A stretch of DNA of 64,000 nucleotides from Aphidius gifuensis. Taxonomy: Eukaryota > Arthropoda > Insecta > Hymenoptera > Braconidae. The DNA is taken from contig NC_057792.1 in assembly GCF_014905175.1 (NCBI RefSeq), forward strand, positions 13,433,321 to 13,497,320. Direction: 5' to 3'. A program made the position numbers and the translations under genes. The notes beneath the pieces are model-generated. The model was not told the origin of the DNA. It ran no database searches and was given only the letters and a program-made list of their open reading frames with translations. Below are positions 1 to 11,350 of this stretch, in pieces (within the stretch, counting starts at the first letter, position 1; every line of letters starts with the position of its first letter).

Positions 1-870
1 TCGGCCCGGTAACACGTACAATTTTCGATTCTGTTATTGTATGTACATCATGTTCTTTAGTTCTACGTATTGAGTCACAAGTTACAATAATTTTGTCGTT
101 TTCACCATCAGTTGAAGTCTTAATACTATCATAATTGACTAATTTTTGAGCATTAACGTCAAGTTACCTTTTAATTTACATACTTTACTTATTGTACCAT
201 CAGGTTTTTCAGCAATATAACTATAAAATTTAGGGCCCCCAGAAATAAAAGTTTTTATGTAACCACCATCAAGCCCATCAGTGAGATCACCTAAATAATT
301 ACCTAATGGAAGTTTATCATTTTAATTCTCAGAAATAAAAACTATAGAGTCAGTATCAACATACAATACTCGTGACTGAACTTTATCAAGATATTTGTAT
401 AATTCTAAGCGCGCATGCTCAGTCGTGAATGCGCCTAGAACTGGATTAGTTGAGCTATCAGTTCTATCACAACTTTCAACATATTTCCAATTGACAAATA
501 GTGTATCACCATCGATAATAGTTATGCAAGAAACTTTAATATTGGCATTTTCATCAATTTTATTAAAATCTTGAATATTTTGAATAATACTGTACATATC
601 CGAAATATTATCCATAGCTAGCCTACCCCAAAGTGAATTTAAGTTATTTTTACTAACTTGACGTAAACCAGGATTTTTTTCAATTTTCGTAGGATCTAAA
701 TCAATTCCCTCTACTTTACTATAATTATCTATGTATGCTTGTTTTGATGCGTCATCAACGCACTCTACAGGCCAACCGCTAGCTTCTTGTTTTATTTTTT
801 AAAATTTATTTATATAACCTGTAAATAGACCCCCAGTTCTAGTTTTTGGGTCATATTGAGTTGTTTTATC
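1..870 (-). pseudogene. DNA polymerase B, motif B and C remnant, running off the window
   Basis: This is the carboxy-terminal part of the same polymerase, same frame down to about 165. It contains a motif B-like segment with NNLNSLWG just upstream of residue 1 of the open stretch 322-615, and motif C YVDTDS near 340-355, the metal-binding Asp pair of the palm. TAA stops lie near 800 and near 325, and a one-base frame change near 165 is needed to keep reading coding-like sequence towards base 1. With the stops at 2884 and 871 this makes four nonsense codons and at least one frameshift in about 4 kb. The gene is cut by the window edge, so thumb and C-terminus are not seen. Confidence 0.75.
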
Positions 871-2805
871 TCAATGCCATATTTCTTTTATTTGTAAAAT
901 TTTATACCCTTTCTCAACCGCTACTTTCAACTCCTCAGATACCCAAGTACCAATAAGTGCTCGTTCTGATTCATTATGAGTACAATTTTCTTGATTTAAA
1001 GTTAATGTACATGCGTTACAAAGTGGAAAAATCAATTTTTTATGACACCTCATCGGCAATACTGGTATATATAAATTGACTGGTGGCAAAACTCGACATT
1101 TAATTAATCCTATCACATTACTTATGTTATTATCTGGACAAAGCTCACGTATATCATCCAGAGCAAAAACTTTGGGGTGGCCTAGCGGGTAAATATTTTT
1201 CTTCAAGACACTGGGATAAGGTGACGTGACGTCCACGTAGTATATCTTCTGAGAATCAGTAACAGTATGTGAGACACAAAAATTTTCAGTTCGCCCACCA
1301 AATAAAGCATCACGAGGCAATATTGCTTCTTTATAAAAATTATTATCAATTGTTTTCAAGAAATTCTTTAAATCTACGTTGTTTTGACACATTCTTTTAA
1401 AATCACATTCCCAAACAATAATCAATTCATAACCTTCTTTTTTAAAATATGCATTTATGTATTCGGTATTCTCACGCCTCGTTCTAAGTGTTGTATTATC
1501 CCCTAAATCCGGATCCACATCTTTAATCAATTCGAAACAATCACAACCATGATAGTAACAACCTAAAAAAGAATATATGGTTTTGCCATCTTCTGAAATG
1601 CCATCGACCAGATAGGGCCCTACTCTACGCTCACGCCCTCTACCAGCATGAATTATTTTGATCCCCTGAGAATGTTCAAGCCATAATAACCATTGTATAG
1701 CTATTGTAGATTGCATATCTCCTAACCTATACCCGTTTTTTGGAATCAGTGCGATCTCATTTTCTTTTAAATAATTGCTACGATAAATTAATAAACTAGT
1801 CGATGCAGCAGTTAAAGCTTCAGTGAATGGGCATACATTCCCTTCTTGCATCATTAATTTTCTATATGTAATACACGCCTTCTTGAGTAATTCTACATCA
1901 GATTTACAATAAATTGCCATTTCTCGTTTAAAATCAAATGGCAGTCCCTGAAGTCGTTCATTATACCATTTATCAAATTCTTGTTGTTTTTCAATAGTCA
2001 GCGCGCGCATCCCAAAGTCTTCTTTAGGGGGTAAAGGACCAATGTAATTTTGATTTTCTGGTTTATTGAAGAAAAAAGGAAAAAAACCCTTAGTCAATTC
2101 TTTGATTCCAAAAGCTTTTGGTAGCGCACTTAATGGCATGAAAAAATAATTTAGCGAGTCTATAAATTTGACATTATCGAAAGATATCAATGTAAGCCTA
2201 GTTCCTTTTACAATTGTTTGAATATTTGTTATAGGCACTCTTTTGATTATTTCACGTAAAACAAATTGGGCATCATAGCCCCCACCATTATGAGCTATAC
2301 AAATTAATTTTGAGTATCTTGATTTTGACTTTAAAACTAAATCAACAAATTTTTCCATGGCGTCATCACCCTGATGTGTAAATTCGCGCGTCTCACTGCA
2401 ATGACAATTTTCTGTACCGTCTGACTCCGAACAAATTTCACACACTATTTGCGCACAAAAATAATTGACGATATGCATTTTTAATTGTTTATTATTTTTA
2501 TATGATCTCAGCTCAGACCGTGTTTTAAAATCAAGAAATAAAAATCCGTTAACTTTTTTTTCTTTACGAGCACTCTGCTTTATCGGCCGTGGCTTCATAT
2601 AACACAGATGGTTTGGTTGTTTGTGGTCTTGACAGGGCGCACAATAATAATAACGACACAAATGTTCACTGTCACGGACGTAGACTTTACGACAAATATT
2701 ACATTTTTTAATTCGATTACAAACGGAAAAATTTTTTGAATACGAGTCTGGTTGTAAATGTTTTTCATAACACTGTTCACTATAAAATACTCGATTACAT
2801 ATCAA
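871..2805 (-). pseudogene. DNA polymerase B, exonuclease and palm domains (Polinton type)
   Basis: This is the central 644-residue block of a protein-primed family B DNA polymerase, the replicase of Polinton/Maverick and adintovirus-like elements. In order it shows several Cys pairs (residues 35-60 and 122-136), an Exo I region DFK at 92-94, Exo II HNGGGYD at 172-178, KGTRL at 200, Exo III YCKSD at 299-303, and motif A VDVTSPYP at 524-531. Two key places deviate: the Exo I glutamate two residues after Asp92 is Lys, and motif A has Pro where Leu is usual between Ser and Tyr. It ends in a TGA at about 871, after which the same frame continues. Upstream stop and downstream stops make this a relic rather than an active gene. 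The family call is firm; activity is not expected. Confidence 0.85.
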
Positions 2806-2883
2806 ACATTTTTTAAAATCATCATCATTACTGTTATTGATTTCACATGTCGGGAAATTTAAGCATTTGTCACATTTTGTCCA

Positions 2884-4053
2884 TCATTGTTTATGATATT
2901 CATTTTTTGTAAACCCGATACGACACCAATCACACCAGAATTTTATATTTGTAGCCATAAACACATGCATATATTTTATAGGTGCAAAATGTTGGTCATC
3001 AGGATAATACACAATATTTAAAATTTTCATATTTTCACGCGAAACTCCGCGATTGAGTAAAGTTTTTTTACCATCAAAAAAAATTGTATGGCCGTCATTA
3101 ATATCAAAATTCCAAATAACTAATGCGGCAGATTCAGTTATTAAATAATTCTGAAATAAAATTATTTCATTAAGCCCGCACCCGCCAGGTGGTACACAAA
3201 TGTTAGCTTTTTGACAGAGTTCAAGACCCTGCTTTTTACTAGCAACTATAGTTCTTTTCTTTTTTTTTATAGATAAACATGTTACAATAGAGCGTGGCAA
3301 ACATAAATATAGATCATCGTGGTTCAGTTCCAGAGCACCGCGAGCCTTTTTTGCCATGTGGTGCGGGACACTACCACCAGTCGTTGATTTCAATACAACC
3401 AAGTCAGTAGTAAATAGATCGTTGGCTTGCACTGGATCATTACTTTGACAAATGCTACTTACAATCTCCCATAACCGTTCAAATGTAAAATTATTGGCAG
3501 GTGTCAAGTGAGTATGCGCCTCAGAGTTCATAGAAGGGGTTTTGAAACTGAGAATAACTCGATCACGCGCATTATTTGAGTAATTTTTGATCAGCTTGTA
3601 TACCTCTGCAAATGCTTCTTCGATCCATGTTTCAACTACAGTATTTTGGGGTATTTCTTTCACTTTAAAATTTATCAAATGTTTATTCAAATTATATTTT
3701 GGTACAAATGTCTGTGTTTCAATAACAATATCTATACGCTGAAAATTATTATCACTACCACCACCTGTTTGTAAAATTTCACTTAAATGATGTTGTTGTA
3801 ATGGTGATTGCATGATTCGATTTTTTATACCACTATCGATAAAATTATCGTCAACTTCAACATCATCCAAAAGAGGTTGTTGTGGAACTTCACATTGGTG
3901 AGGTACACGTAAATGTTGATCCAAATGCTCTTGTTGTAACCGTGGATCTATAAGATTGTTCGTTAAACTACCGTCGAGTAGACGATCAATAAAAAATTCA
4001 CACTCCGCACTGTCATCAATGTCAACTTCAACATCATCTAAAACACGCTCCAT
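2884..4053 (-). pseudogene. N-terminal extension of Polinton-type DNA polymerase B
   Basis: This 389-residue reading frame starts at ATG 4053 and is the amino-terminal part of the polymerase that continues below 2884 in the same frame. A single TGA (2884-2886) separates the two, and the codons beyond it continue a Cys-rich segment, so one ancestral protein is cut here. Residues 1-110 are acidic and Gln/Leu-rich with no recognised fold. From about residue 280 a block with PPGGCG, IIFLFQ-like hydrophobic strands and a C-x2-C followed by H resembles the extension seen before the exonuclease domain in polymerases of Polinton/Maverick elements; I infer this from pattern only. The gene is read away from the plus-strand RPA-like gene starting at 4649, leaving about 600 bp of AT-rich shared upstream DNA. 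Confidence 0.6.
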
Positions 4054-4648
4054 TTTTTTAGCAACAACTTGAAAAAAAGATCTTCACACTGCAGTGGTCA
4101 CACCAGAGGGCCAGAAAAATTTTCAATTTTGTCGAGTAAAATATTTTACGAAACAGGTGAATTTAGAAAAAAAATCAAACAAGAGAAATAATGATTTTTT
4201 TTTTTTCTAAACAAAATTATATTTGATACCGGTAAAAAGAAAACGAAAAATATGGTGTAACCTGAAAAATTTTTAACAATAACAAATATTCCTTATATAA
4301 AAAGAACAGTTGTCATCGATCTTCCGAATCGTTGATTGGTTATTCATTTTCTCTGTCACTCTCATTTCATTTATTATTTTTTCTTTGTCTGTCGTTATTT
4401 GAAATAAATAAATGAACTTTCAATTTCTTTATCTCTCTCACTCCCATGTCTTTTTTAATGTTTTTTTGTTGTTAATGAAATCAACAAATTACTTTGTTTG
4501 TTTTTCAAATTTTTTTCATTTTATAATTTAATTTGACATAGAAAAGACCTATTTATAAGCGAATACGTCAATCGAATACAATAAATAAATTATTGATTAA
4601 ATAATTAAATAAACTATTGGTGGCATAATTATAATTTAAACATTTATA
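4054..4648. promoter_or_regulatory. Shared upstream region of divergent polymerase and RPA-like genes
   Basis: About 600 bp without an ORF lies between two start codons facing away from each other. On the plus strand there is TATATAAAA at 4294-4302 and a second TATA-like TATTTATAAG near 4549, both correctly oriented for the RPA-like gene. No clear TATA box is seen upstream of the polymerase start on the minus strand. Assignment as promoter is inference. Confidence 0.3.
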
Positions 4649-6667
4649 ATGAGTGATTTAACAGATTTTACAGCAGACGAAGAAATCGATGGATTTCAAC
4701 ATTTAGAAAAAAATCTGTAAGTACATATATGAGTATAAATATAATAGAATATATATATATATATTTGCAATTCATTAAGCAACTTTACAATTATACAATC
4801 ATTTATATACAACTTTAATTACACAAAAATCGTATAAATATATATATATATATATTAGGGTGTTTTTTTTTTTTTCGATATTTTTCAATTCATTTTATGT
4901 TAAACATATTAAATTTGAACAATTTCAATATTGAAGTCATTGTGAATATTTATTTCCTATTCATGGGGTTATATTCACTATCATGGAGGCTTTTATTTTC
5001 GACCGTTCTTCTTCATTTGGTCTCATTTGATAGAGTATTTAATTCTATAGCATATAATATTCATATAATATTCAGTTTTGATCATTTACAATTAAAAAAA
5101 ATAGTGAAATAATGCTTCAAAAAGGTAGCATTTACAATTTTTCTGAAAAACAAAATTGTAAATGATCAAAACTATGAATATTATATGCTATAAAATTCAA
5201 TACTCTATAAAATAAGACCAACGCGAACTTGAACGGTCGAAAATTAAAGCCTCCATGATCAAAATGGTGAATGAAGTGTATTAAACCCATGTTAATCAAA
5301 TGGAAAAAACAAATGACCCCTGAACCACCTCTAAATATTTTTCAATTGAGTTCAAATTTTTTCTGGGCATGATTTAGAGCTGTATAAACTTGTATGAAGA
5401 TGGGTGAACAGAAAAAAAAATATCGAAAAAAAAAAAAACACCCTAATATATATATATACATATTTATTTTTAAGAAATTGATTGATCATTACTATGTATT
5501 AGAACTATTATTTCTGTTTATTATTTACAAGACATTATTATTTTAAGTTATTTAAAATTATTTGCAATTTTGATAATTCATTTAATTTACAAAAAATTTC
5601 ACAAAACAGAATATTATATTTACAATTTCACTATAGACGCTGTCATTTATAAAAATAATATATATATATATAAATACATTAAAATATAACACAAAACACT
5701 ATAATTTTTATAATAAAAATAATTGAGATACACTTGTTGATGCAATTGAGGGTATAAAATCAGTAAATTTGAATCAAAATAAAGTTTTTAAGTTCGATTT
5801 AAACAATAATAATACAAGGATAAAAATACTGATGTGGGGTACAATGGCTGAAAGTTGGGAACCGAAAATTAAAAAAAACAACATCATAGAAATAATTGGT
5901 GGAATTGCAAAAACATCCAATCCTACCTATCGTGATTCAGCTGTTCATATTATGGAATTTCATGTTCAGACGACGAGTCAAATAACGATTTTGGGTAATC
6001 ATACTCCAGATAATTGTGAGAATGGTTTATCAATGACAGTATATCGTTTGATAAACCTCTCACAAGTCACGTTTCAAGATGGGAACGTCGGTAATATAAA
6101 TAATATATAATAATAATAATATAAATAATAATAATAAATACTATTATAATATATATTATTTCGTTTAGAATTTGAATGCTATATAAGACAGCCATTCAGA
6201 GAAGTACAATTTAATCATTCAAAGTGTGGTCAAGTGACAGATGGATTTTATCGCTTAGCTGTTAACATTACTGACTATATCGCAAATGAAAATTTAAAAT
6301 CTGGTACTTTATTGAAAATACATGGAAAAATGGACAAAAAAAATTTATATTTTGTTGTAAAAAAAATGGAAGACATAAACATTATTGAAAATGATCCTAC
6401 ATCAGAAAAAGATGAAATAAAAAAAGGATACCATCCAATAATTCAAGTTCTAAACGAAAAATTGATGAAATTGATGGTCTTAAAATCAATAATAATAATA
6501 ATAATAATGATAATAATAATAAGAATAATAATAACGATTTATTTCTAGAAATCAATGAGTTTGAAGTTGGTGAATCATCCAATTCAGGTGTGCAAATGGA
6601 AGTTGAAGGAGAGCCCTCAAAAATAAATGTTGCAAAGAAAAATTTATCAAAAAAAAAAAAATGCTAA
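4649..6667 (+). CDS. OB-fold / RPA1-like single-strand DNA-binding protein, interrupted
   Basis: Three coding blocks can be read. Exon 1 (ATG 4649 to 4716) encodes an acidic start and ends at a perfect GTAAGT donor. Exon 2 (about 5728-6090) encodes a beta-rich segment with VFKFDL, IKILMWG and NIIEIIGG, the arrangement of an RPA70-type OB fold (strand, W-G turn, Phe/Leu strands). Exon 3 starts after TTTAG at 6168, joins in frame, and continues the OB-fold pattern (GTLLKIHGKM), then an Asn-rich tail and a Lys-rich end at 6667. RPA1-type proteins coat single-stranded DNA during replication and repair; that role here is inferred. Oddities: the exon 1 donor is phase 2 and no acceptor before exon 2 matches it, and the tail needs one extra A in the A run near 6420. 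It may be a host paralogue, an element gene, or a pseudogene. Confidence 0.45.
4855..5446. mobile_element. Foldback MITE with TTAGGGTG ends, mariner-like
   Basis: The element lies in the first intron of the RPA-like gene. It begins TTAGGGTG followed by a T run and TCGATA, and ends with the exact reverse complement. TA dinucleotides flank both ends, within TA-repeat DNA. The interior is itself an imperfect palindrome: the segment around 4985-5090 is repeated in inverted orientation at 5150-5270. There is no transposase. TTAGG-type ends and TA target duplication suggest Tc1/mariner origin; this is inference. Confidence 0.65.
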
Positions 6668-7300
6668 ATAAAATTTTAATTACGTGACTTGAAAATTATA
6701 TAATTTCCATACGAATTTGTTTTGTTTAATAAATAAATATTATCTTGAAAATATATGTTGTGTTTAATTTTTGAGTACTTCATATTAAACTTTTTTTGTT
6801 TTTAATTTATAATGAATAATAAAAATATAAACATTATATTGATTGTGTCATCAACAAGATTTAATTTGTGAATTGATATAATAATATATTACTTGATAAA
6901 AAGTAAAGAGTAAAAGGATATAGTCAATTACTATTTTCTAAGATTGAAAAGTAAAAAAAAAATAGATTTTAAATTGTGATCTAAAAGTCTGGATTTATCA
7001 TCAAAAGTTATTTAACTTTTATAATATTTTTTTGATTGACAAATTGTGTCATTAATTTGTGAGTTAATATAATAATATATTATTTGATAGAAAGTAAATA
7101 GTAAAAGTATATAGTCAAGATTTGGGAATAGTCAAGAATCTGGATATATAATTAAGAGTTATCTAACCTCATTGAAGTAAAGTAAGTAGTGTTACTCATC
7201 TTTAAAATAATTTTTTTATATTTTAAGTATATATTTTACACAAATAATAATAGTGAAAAATTTATTCATATAAAGATTTTACTTTGAATGTATAGTCAGA
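6668..7300. repeat. Non-coding AT-rich DNA with a degenerate direct duplication
   Basis: No gene is visible. Two related stretches, about 6845-7010 and 7045-7150, share an AT-rich core (a TATAATAATATATTA-type string followed by a GATA-AAAGTAAA segment and TATAGTCAA), so an old ~200-bp direct duplication is present. The stretch 7300-7400 leads into the satellite downstream. Confidence 0.4.
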
Positions 7301-7399
7301 TTTTTCACATATAATTCTCTGGCTCAAAGGGGGTGTAAGACAAAGATGTATTTTCTTTTATTTGAAATAGATAGGGATAAATTTGACTGATTTTTCATA

Positions 7400-8380
7400 C
7401 CTACCTCCCCCTTTGGGGGTTGATATTTTTTTTATGCCTTTTAATTAGTACACTTTTAATTCGGAAAATATTTTCATGCCCCAATTTTCATTCTAAAGTT
7501 AGTAAAAAAAATAATTGAAGTTTTCACCCCCTATCACCCCCTAAAACGCTATGTTAAGGGTTGATATTTTTTCTATTGCTTTTAATTAGTACACTTTTAG
7601 ATTAGAAAATATTTTCATGCCCCAATTTTCATTTTAAAGTTAGTAAAAATAATAATTAAAGTTTCCGTCCCCCCTGGCCCCCCCTAAAACGCTATGTTGG
7701 GGGTTGATTTTTTTTTTATTGCTTTTAATTAGTCAATTATTAATTTACATAATATTTTTATGCCCCAATTTTGATTTTAAAATAAAAAAAAATATTAAAT
7801 TGTCTAGAAACCGCGTTTTCATCCCTTTTCACCCCCTAAAACACTATGTGAAGGGTCGTAATTATTTTTTTAGGTTTTTATTAGTTGACTTTTAATTTAG
7901 AAAATATTTTCATGCCCCAATTTTCATTCTAAAGTTAGTAAAAAAAATAATTAAAGTTTTCACCCCCCTGCCACCCCCTTAAACGCTATGTTAAGGGTTG
8001 ATATTTTTTCTATTGCTTTTAATTAGTACACTTTTAATTTAGAATATATTTTCATGCCCCAATTTTCATTTTAAAGTTAGTAAAAAAAATAATTAAAGTT
8101 TCCATCCCCCATGGCCCCCCCTAAAACGCTATGTTGGGGGTTGATTTTTTTTTTTGGCTTTTAATTAGTCAATTATTAATTTACAAAATAATTTTATGCC
8201 CCAATTTTGATTTTAAAATAGGAAAAATATTAAATTGTCTAGAAACCACGTTTTCACCCCTTTTCACCCCCTAAAACGCTATGTCAAGGATCGTAATTTT
8301 TTTTTTAGGTTATTATTAGTTGACTCTTAATTTAGAAAATATTTTCATGCCCCAATTTTCATTTTAAAGTTAGTAAAAAA
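7400..8380. repeat. Satellite, ~145-bp monomers in a 436-bp three-monomer order
   Basis: Seven monomers can be anchored on the string ATGCCCCAATTTT at about 7475, 7616, 7760, 7911, 8053, 8196 and 8346. Spacings of about 141, 144, 151, 142, 143 and 150 repeat as a three-unit pattern, and the third unit of each set carries its own variants (TTGATTTTAAAATA, TCTAGAAACC). The array is cut at 8380 by a mobile element. There is no coding potential. Confidence 0.8.
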
Positions 8381-9747
8381 TCAATATTACAGTTGCTGAA
8401 GCAACTGTGCCTTCCCTTCGGGGGGAATTTTAATTTCAATTTTTAGTCTATTGAAAATTGAGGTAATGAATAAAAATGATTCGTGAATAGAAATATTTAT
8501 TTTTTATTGTTATAATGCGTAAAGTTTATTTAATTTTCGTTCATTTTGATTGTTCCTTCTAATGGGTCATCTTCATTTCCGGAATCGCTTTCTTCTACCT
8601 TTTTAAATTCTTTGTTTTTATTTATTTTATTGTACCATGATTTTACTCTGTGAATGTTTAGAATCTATTTATAAATTTCCATATTATATTTTATTTCTTT
8701 TACTTTACTTTTTTCCCTCTGTTGAATTAGAATTTAGTGTTTTTGTCGTTGTCAAAGTCGTTGTTAAGTTTTTAATCTTTTTATATTCATTTATTTTCAA
8801 TTCTTTCAGCGTATCACGTCACCCTTTTTTCCCTCAAAACTTTCTGCCTCTTCATTCCACATATTTAATTCAATCTGAAATATATATTTTTTATTTTGGT
8901 CATCTTTTATTCTTTTTTTTTTTTAAATAAATATTTTCAGGGAAGGGAGGGTGAAGGGGTAGGAGGAGAGTGGGGAGGGAAAGGGGGGGGGGGGTAATTT
9001 ATATGTTCCCATATTTATCGTGTTTTTCTTTATGTTCAGTGATTTTTCCTTTTAAAATTTCTCATATTTATCGTATTTTTCTTTATATTTAGTGATCTTC
9101 CCATGAAATTTTCGTATATTTTTTGTTATATTTACTGATATTTATGTGATATTTTCCAATATTTATCGTATTTTTATGTATTTTCCTTTATATTTACTGG
9201 TATTTACTAGATATCTTCCCATTTTTATCGTATTTTTCTTTATATTCAATGATTTTTTCTTTAAAATTTCTTATAAATAATTTATATGTTCCCATATTTA
9301 TCGTGTTTTTCTTTATATTCAGTGATTTTTCCTTTAAATTTTTCATATATATCGTATTTTACTTTATATTTAGTAATCTTCCTATGAAATTTTCGTATAT
9401 TTTCCTTCATATTTACGTGATATTTTCCCATATTTATCGTGTTTTTCTTTATATTCAGTGATTTTCCTTTTAAAATTTCTCATATTTATCGTATTTTTCT
9501 TTATATTCGGTGGTTTTTCTCGATATTTTCATATATTTTTCTGTATTTTCCTTTATATTTACTGATATTTTCCCATTTTTATGGTATTTTCTTTTATATT
9601 CAGTGATTTTTCTTTATATTTACCAAATTTATCGTATTTAGATTAATTAAGGGACTTAGTATATTTTCGGGGGGGGGGGTCTACCATGGTTGGGGGGGGG
9701 GGGGTCCAGCTGAAAAGCGAAAACAATAGGAAATTAAAATTCCCTAA
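8381..9747 (+). mobile_element. 1.37-kb non-autonomous element, copy 1 (possible rolling-circle type)
   Basis: The element begins TCAATATTAC followed by a hairpin AGTTGCTGAAGCAACT and a second hairpin made by CCTTCCC and GGGGGGAA. It ends in GGAAATTAAAATTCCCTAA, whose AAATTAAAATTCCC is the inverse of the GGGAATTTTAATTT near its start. A nearly identical copy lies inverted at 51024-52369, which fixes both ends. The 3' half is a tandem T-rich repeat built on TTTATCGTATTTTTC, and G runs lie at 8985 and 9668-9705. No transposase is seen. On the reverse strand a short acidic tail (KVEESDSGNEDDPLEG) looks like captured coding sequence. TC start, CTAA end and lack of clear TIRs recall Helitrons, but insertion as TAA duplication is an alternative. 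Confidence 0.6.
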
Positions 9748-9754
9748 AAAAAAA

Positions 9755-10345
9755 AATAATGTGATAGTTTGTACCTGATCCAATCTGGATCCAGATGTCC
9801 CTGTTAAGGATAAGTTAAGAGTATCCTGATCTAGAATAGATCAGGCAAATAGTATTGAAAAAAATAAATTGTGTGGTAATTTTTACTTGATCAAATCTGG
9901 ATCCAGATTGGATCAAGATGTCCCTATTAAGGATAAGTTAAGGATATCCTGATGTTATCTTGATCAGGTAATTGGTATTTAAAAAATAATTCATTTATTA
10001 ATTTTTACTTGATCAAGTCTGGATCCAGATTGGATCAAGATGTCCCTATTAAGGATAAGTTAAGGTTATCCTGATTCTATCCGGATCAGGCAAATTGTAT
10101 TCTAAAAAATAAATTACGTTTTAATTTTTACCTGATCAAATCTGGATCCAGATTGGATCAAGATATCCCTGTTAAGGATAAGTTAAGGTTATCCTGATCT
10201 AGAATGGATCAGTTTGTAATGGAGATACCTGAAAAGGGAAAGCCTTATCATATCCTTATCCAGATTGGATCAGGATGTGGTAAGGATACCTGAACAAGGA
10301 TAACCTTACGATTTCCTGATCCGATCCGGATCAGGGTTCAGACTA
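9755..10345. repeat. ~120-bp tandem repeat rich in GGATC / TGATC
   Basis: About four and a half units are recognised by CTGGATCCAGATTGG at roughly 9786, 9898, 10018 and 10142, each followed by a GGATAAGTTAAGG segment. The last unit decays into TGATCCGATCCGGATCAGG. The many palindromic GGATCC/TGATCA sites make every unit able to fold. No coding potential is seen. Confidence 0.75.
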
Positions 10346-11008
10346 TCCTGAACACATTTCTACTCGGGAACCTTAGAAATTCCGGCATTTTCCGACAAAT
10401 TCTGAAAAGTAATAATGACAGAAGATGTCAGATATGCTCAGAGGTCTTCGAATAAATGAATTATCGTTTGTTTAGAAATAAACGTTTACGTAGTTTTCTA
10501 GCCGCGAAACAGATGATTAAAAATTTTTTTTTCAATATGTATTTCAAAGCTTTTTTTTTAAGCTTTCGAATGGTCGTATTACCAAGTCTCTAGCTTAAAA
10601 ATTGATGAAGTTATGAACAAAAGTATAAAATAAACACTTTGCTTACATGTATTTTAAATGGAAAATATTCAAAGTCGATGAGCGACATTAAAAAAAAAAA
10701 AAAAAAAAAAATTGAAAATAGTAGATTGTTTGTCTTGTTGAATACTAAGATTTTAGGGGGTGGGAGAGAAGAAAAAAAATTTTTTTTTTTTTTTGAAACG
10801 GTCTAATATTCATGTTTCCTATCGTTTTCATACATAAATTCCCGAACGTCACGCTTACTGTGGGGGGGGGGGGGGCACCGTAACAATCTAACAAGTGGCA
10901 AATCATCCAATGAAAAAAAAAAAAAACATAAATAAAAAGAAAACACGTACAAACACAAAGTGTCATCATCACATGTGTAAACAGCATAATACAACAAATT
11001 AATTACGG
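10346..11008. other. Non-coding spacer with homopolymer runs
   Basis: No supported gene. It contains an A run at about 10690, a T run at about 10775, a G run at 10862-10875 and an A run at 10913. Open frames over the G and T runs on the minus strand are low-complexity shadows. Confidence 0.5.
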
Positions 11009-11023
11009 GTGAAGTACAGGAAA

Positions 11024-11350
11024 ATGTTAATAATAACACTAATGCTGGCATCAGCTGAAGCATTAGTGGGATTTGACTGTAGCAGTCCAATGCTGAACAC
11101 CACCACAATTTCACTATTAGATATAGATGATTGTAAAATCAAAAGGGAACTGATCAACATGACAACCAGGGAAATAAAACTCCTGGAAAGAACCGATTTT
11201 ATTCAAAACAAAGTATCCCAATGTAAAGTCGAAGTGACCAGTTTCATTTTTAATTGTCGTTCCATGACTGATTATGTCTCAATGGTTAACAACGCGTTTG
11301 CTAAATATGTTCATCCAATCAGTCGAGACGCGTGTTTAACTTTATATTGA
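11024..11350 (+). pseudogene. N-terminal fragment of chuvirus-type envelope glycoprotein
   Basis: From ATG 11024 the frame encodes a hydrophobic signal-peptide-like start, then a Cys-containing ectodomain start with GFDC, NTTTISLLDIDDC and a conserved QCKVEV segment, about 108 residues in all, ending in TGA/TAA-rich DNA at 11350. The Cys spacing and the TTxSLLD motif match the amino-terminal region of glycoproteins of chuviruses (Jingchuvirales), which have been captured as env genes by insect LTR elements. The full glycoprotein is several hundred residues, so only the start is present. No gag or pol lies nearby. It is an endogenous fragment, with no sign of function. The matching C-terminal region type occurs in the retroelement env at 30306-31193. 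Confidence 0.55.

Noticed and set aside
4897..5112. 71-residue plus-strand frame in the first intron of the RPA-like gene
   Set aside because: Lies wholly within the palindromic MITE.
8637..8930. 97-residue open frame, identical in 51820-52113
   Set aside because: It is conserved only because both lie in the same mobile element. The protein is Phe/Leu-rich low complexity, and the opposite strand carries the more coding-like text.
10745..11114. Minus-strand frames near 10.8-11.1 kb
   Set aside because: They run through G and T homopolymers and antisense to the glycoprotein fragment.
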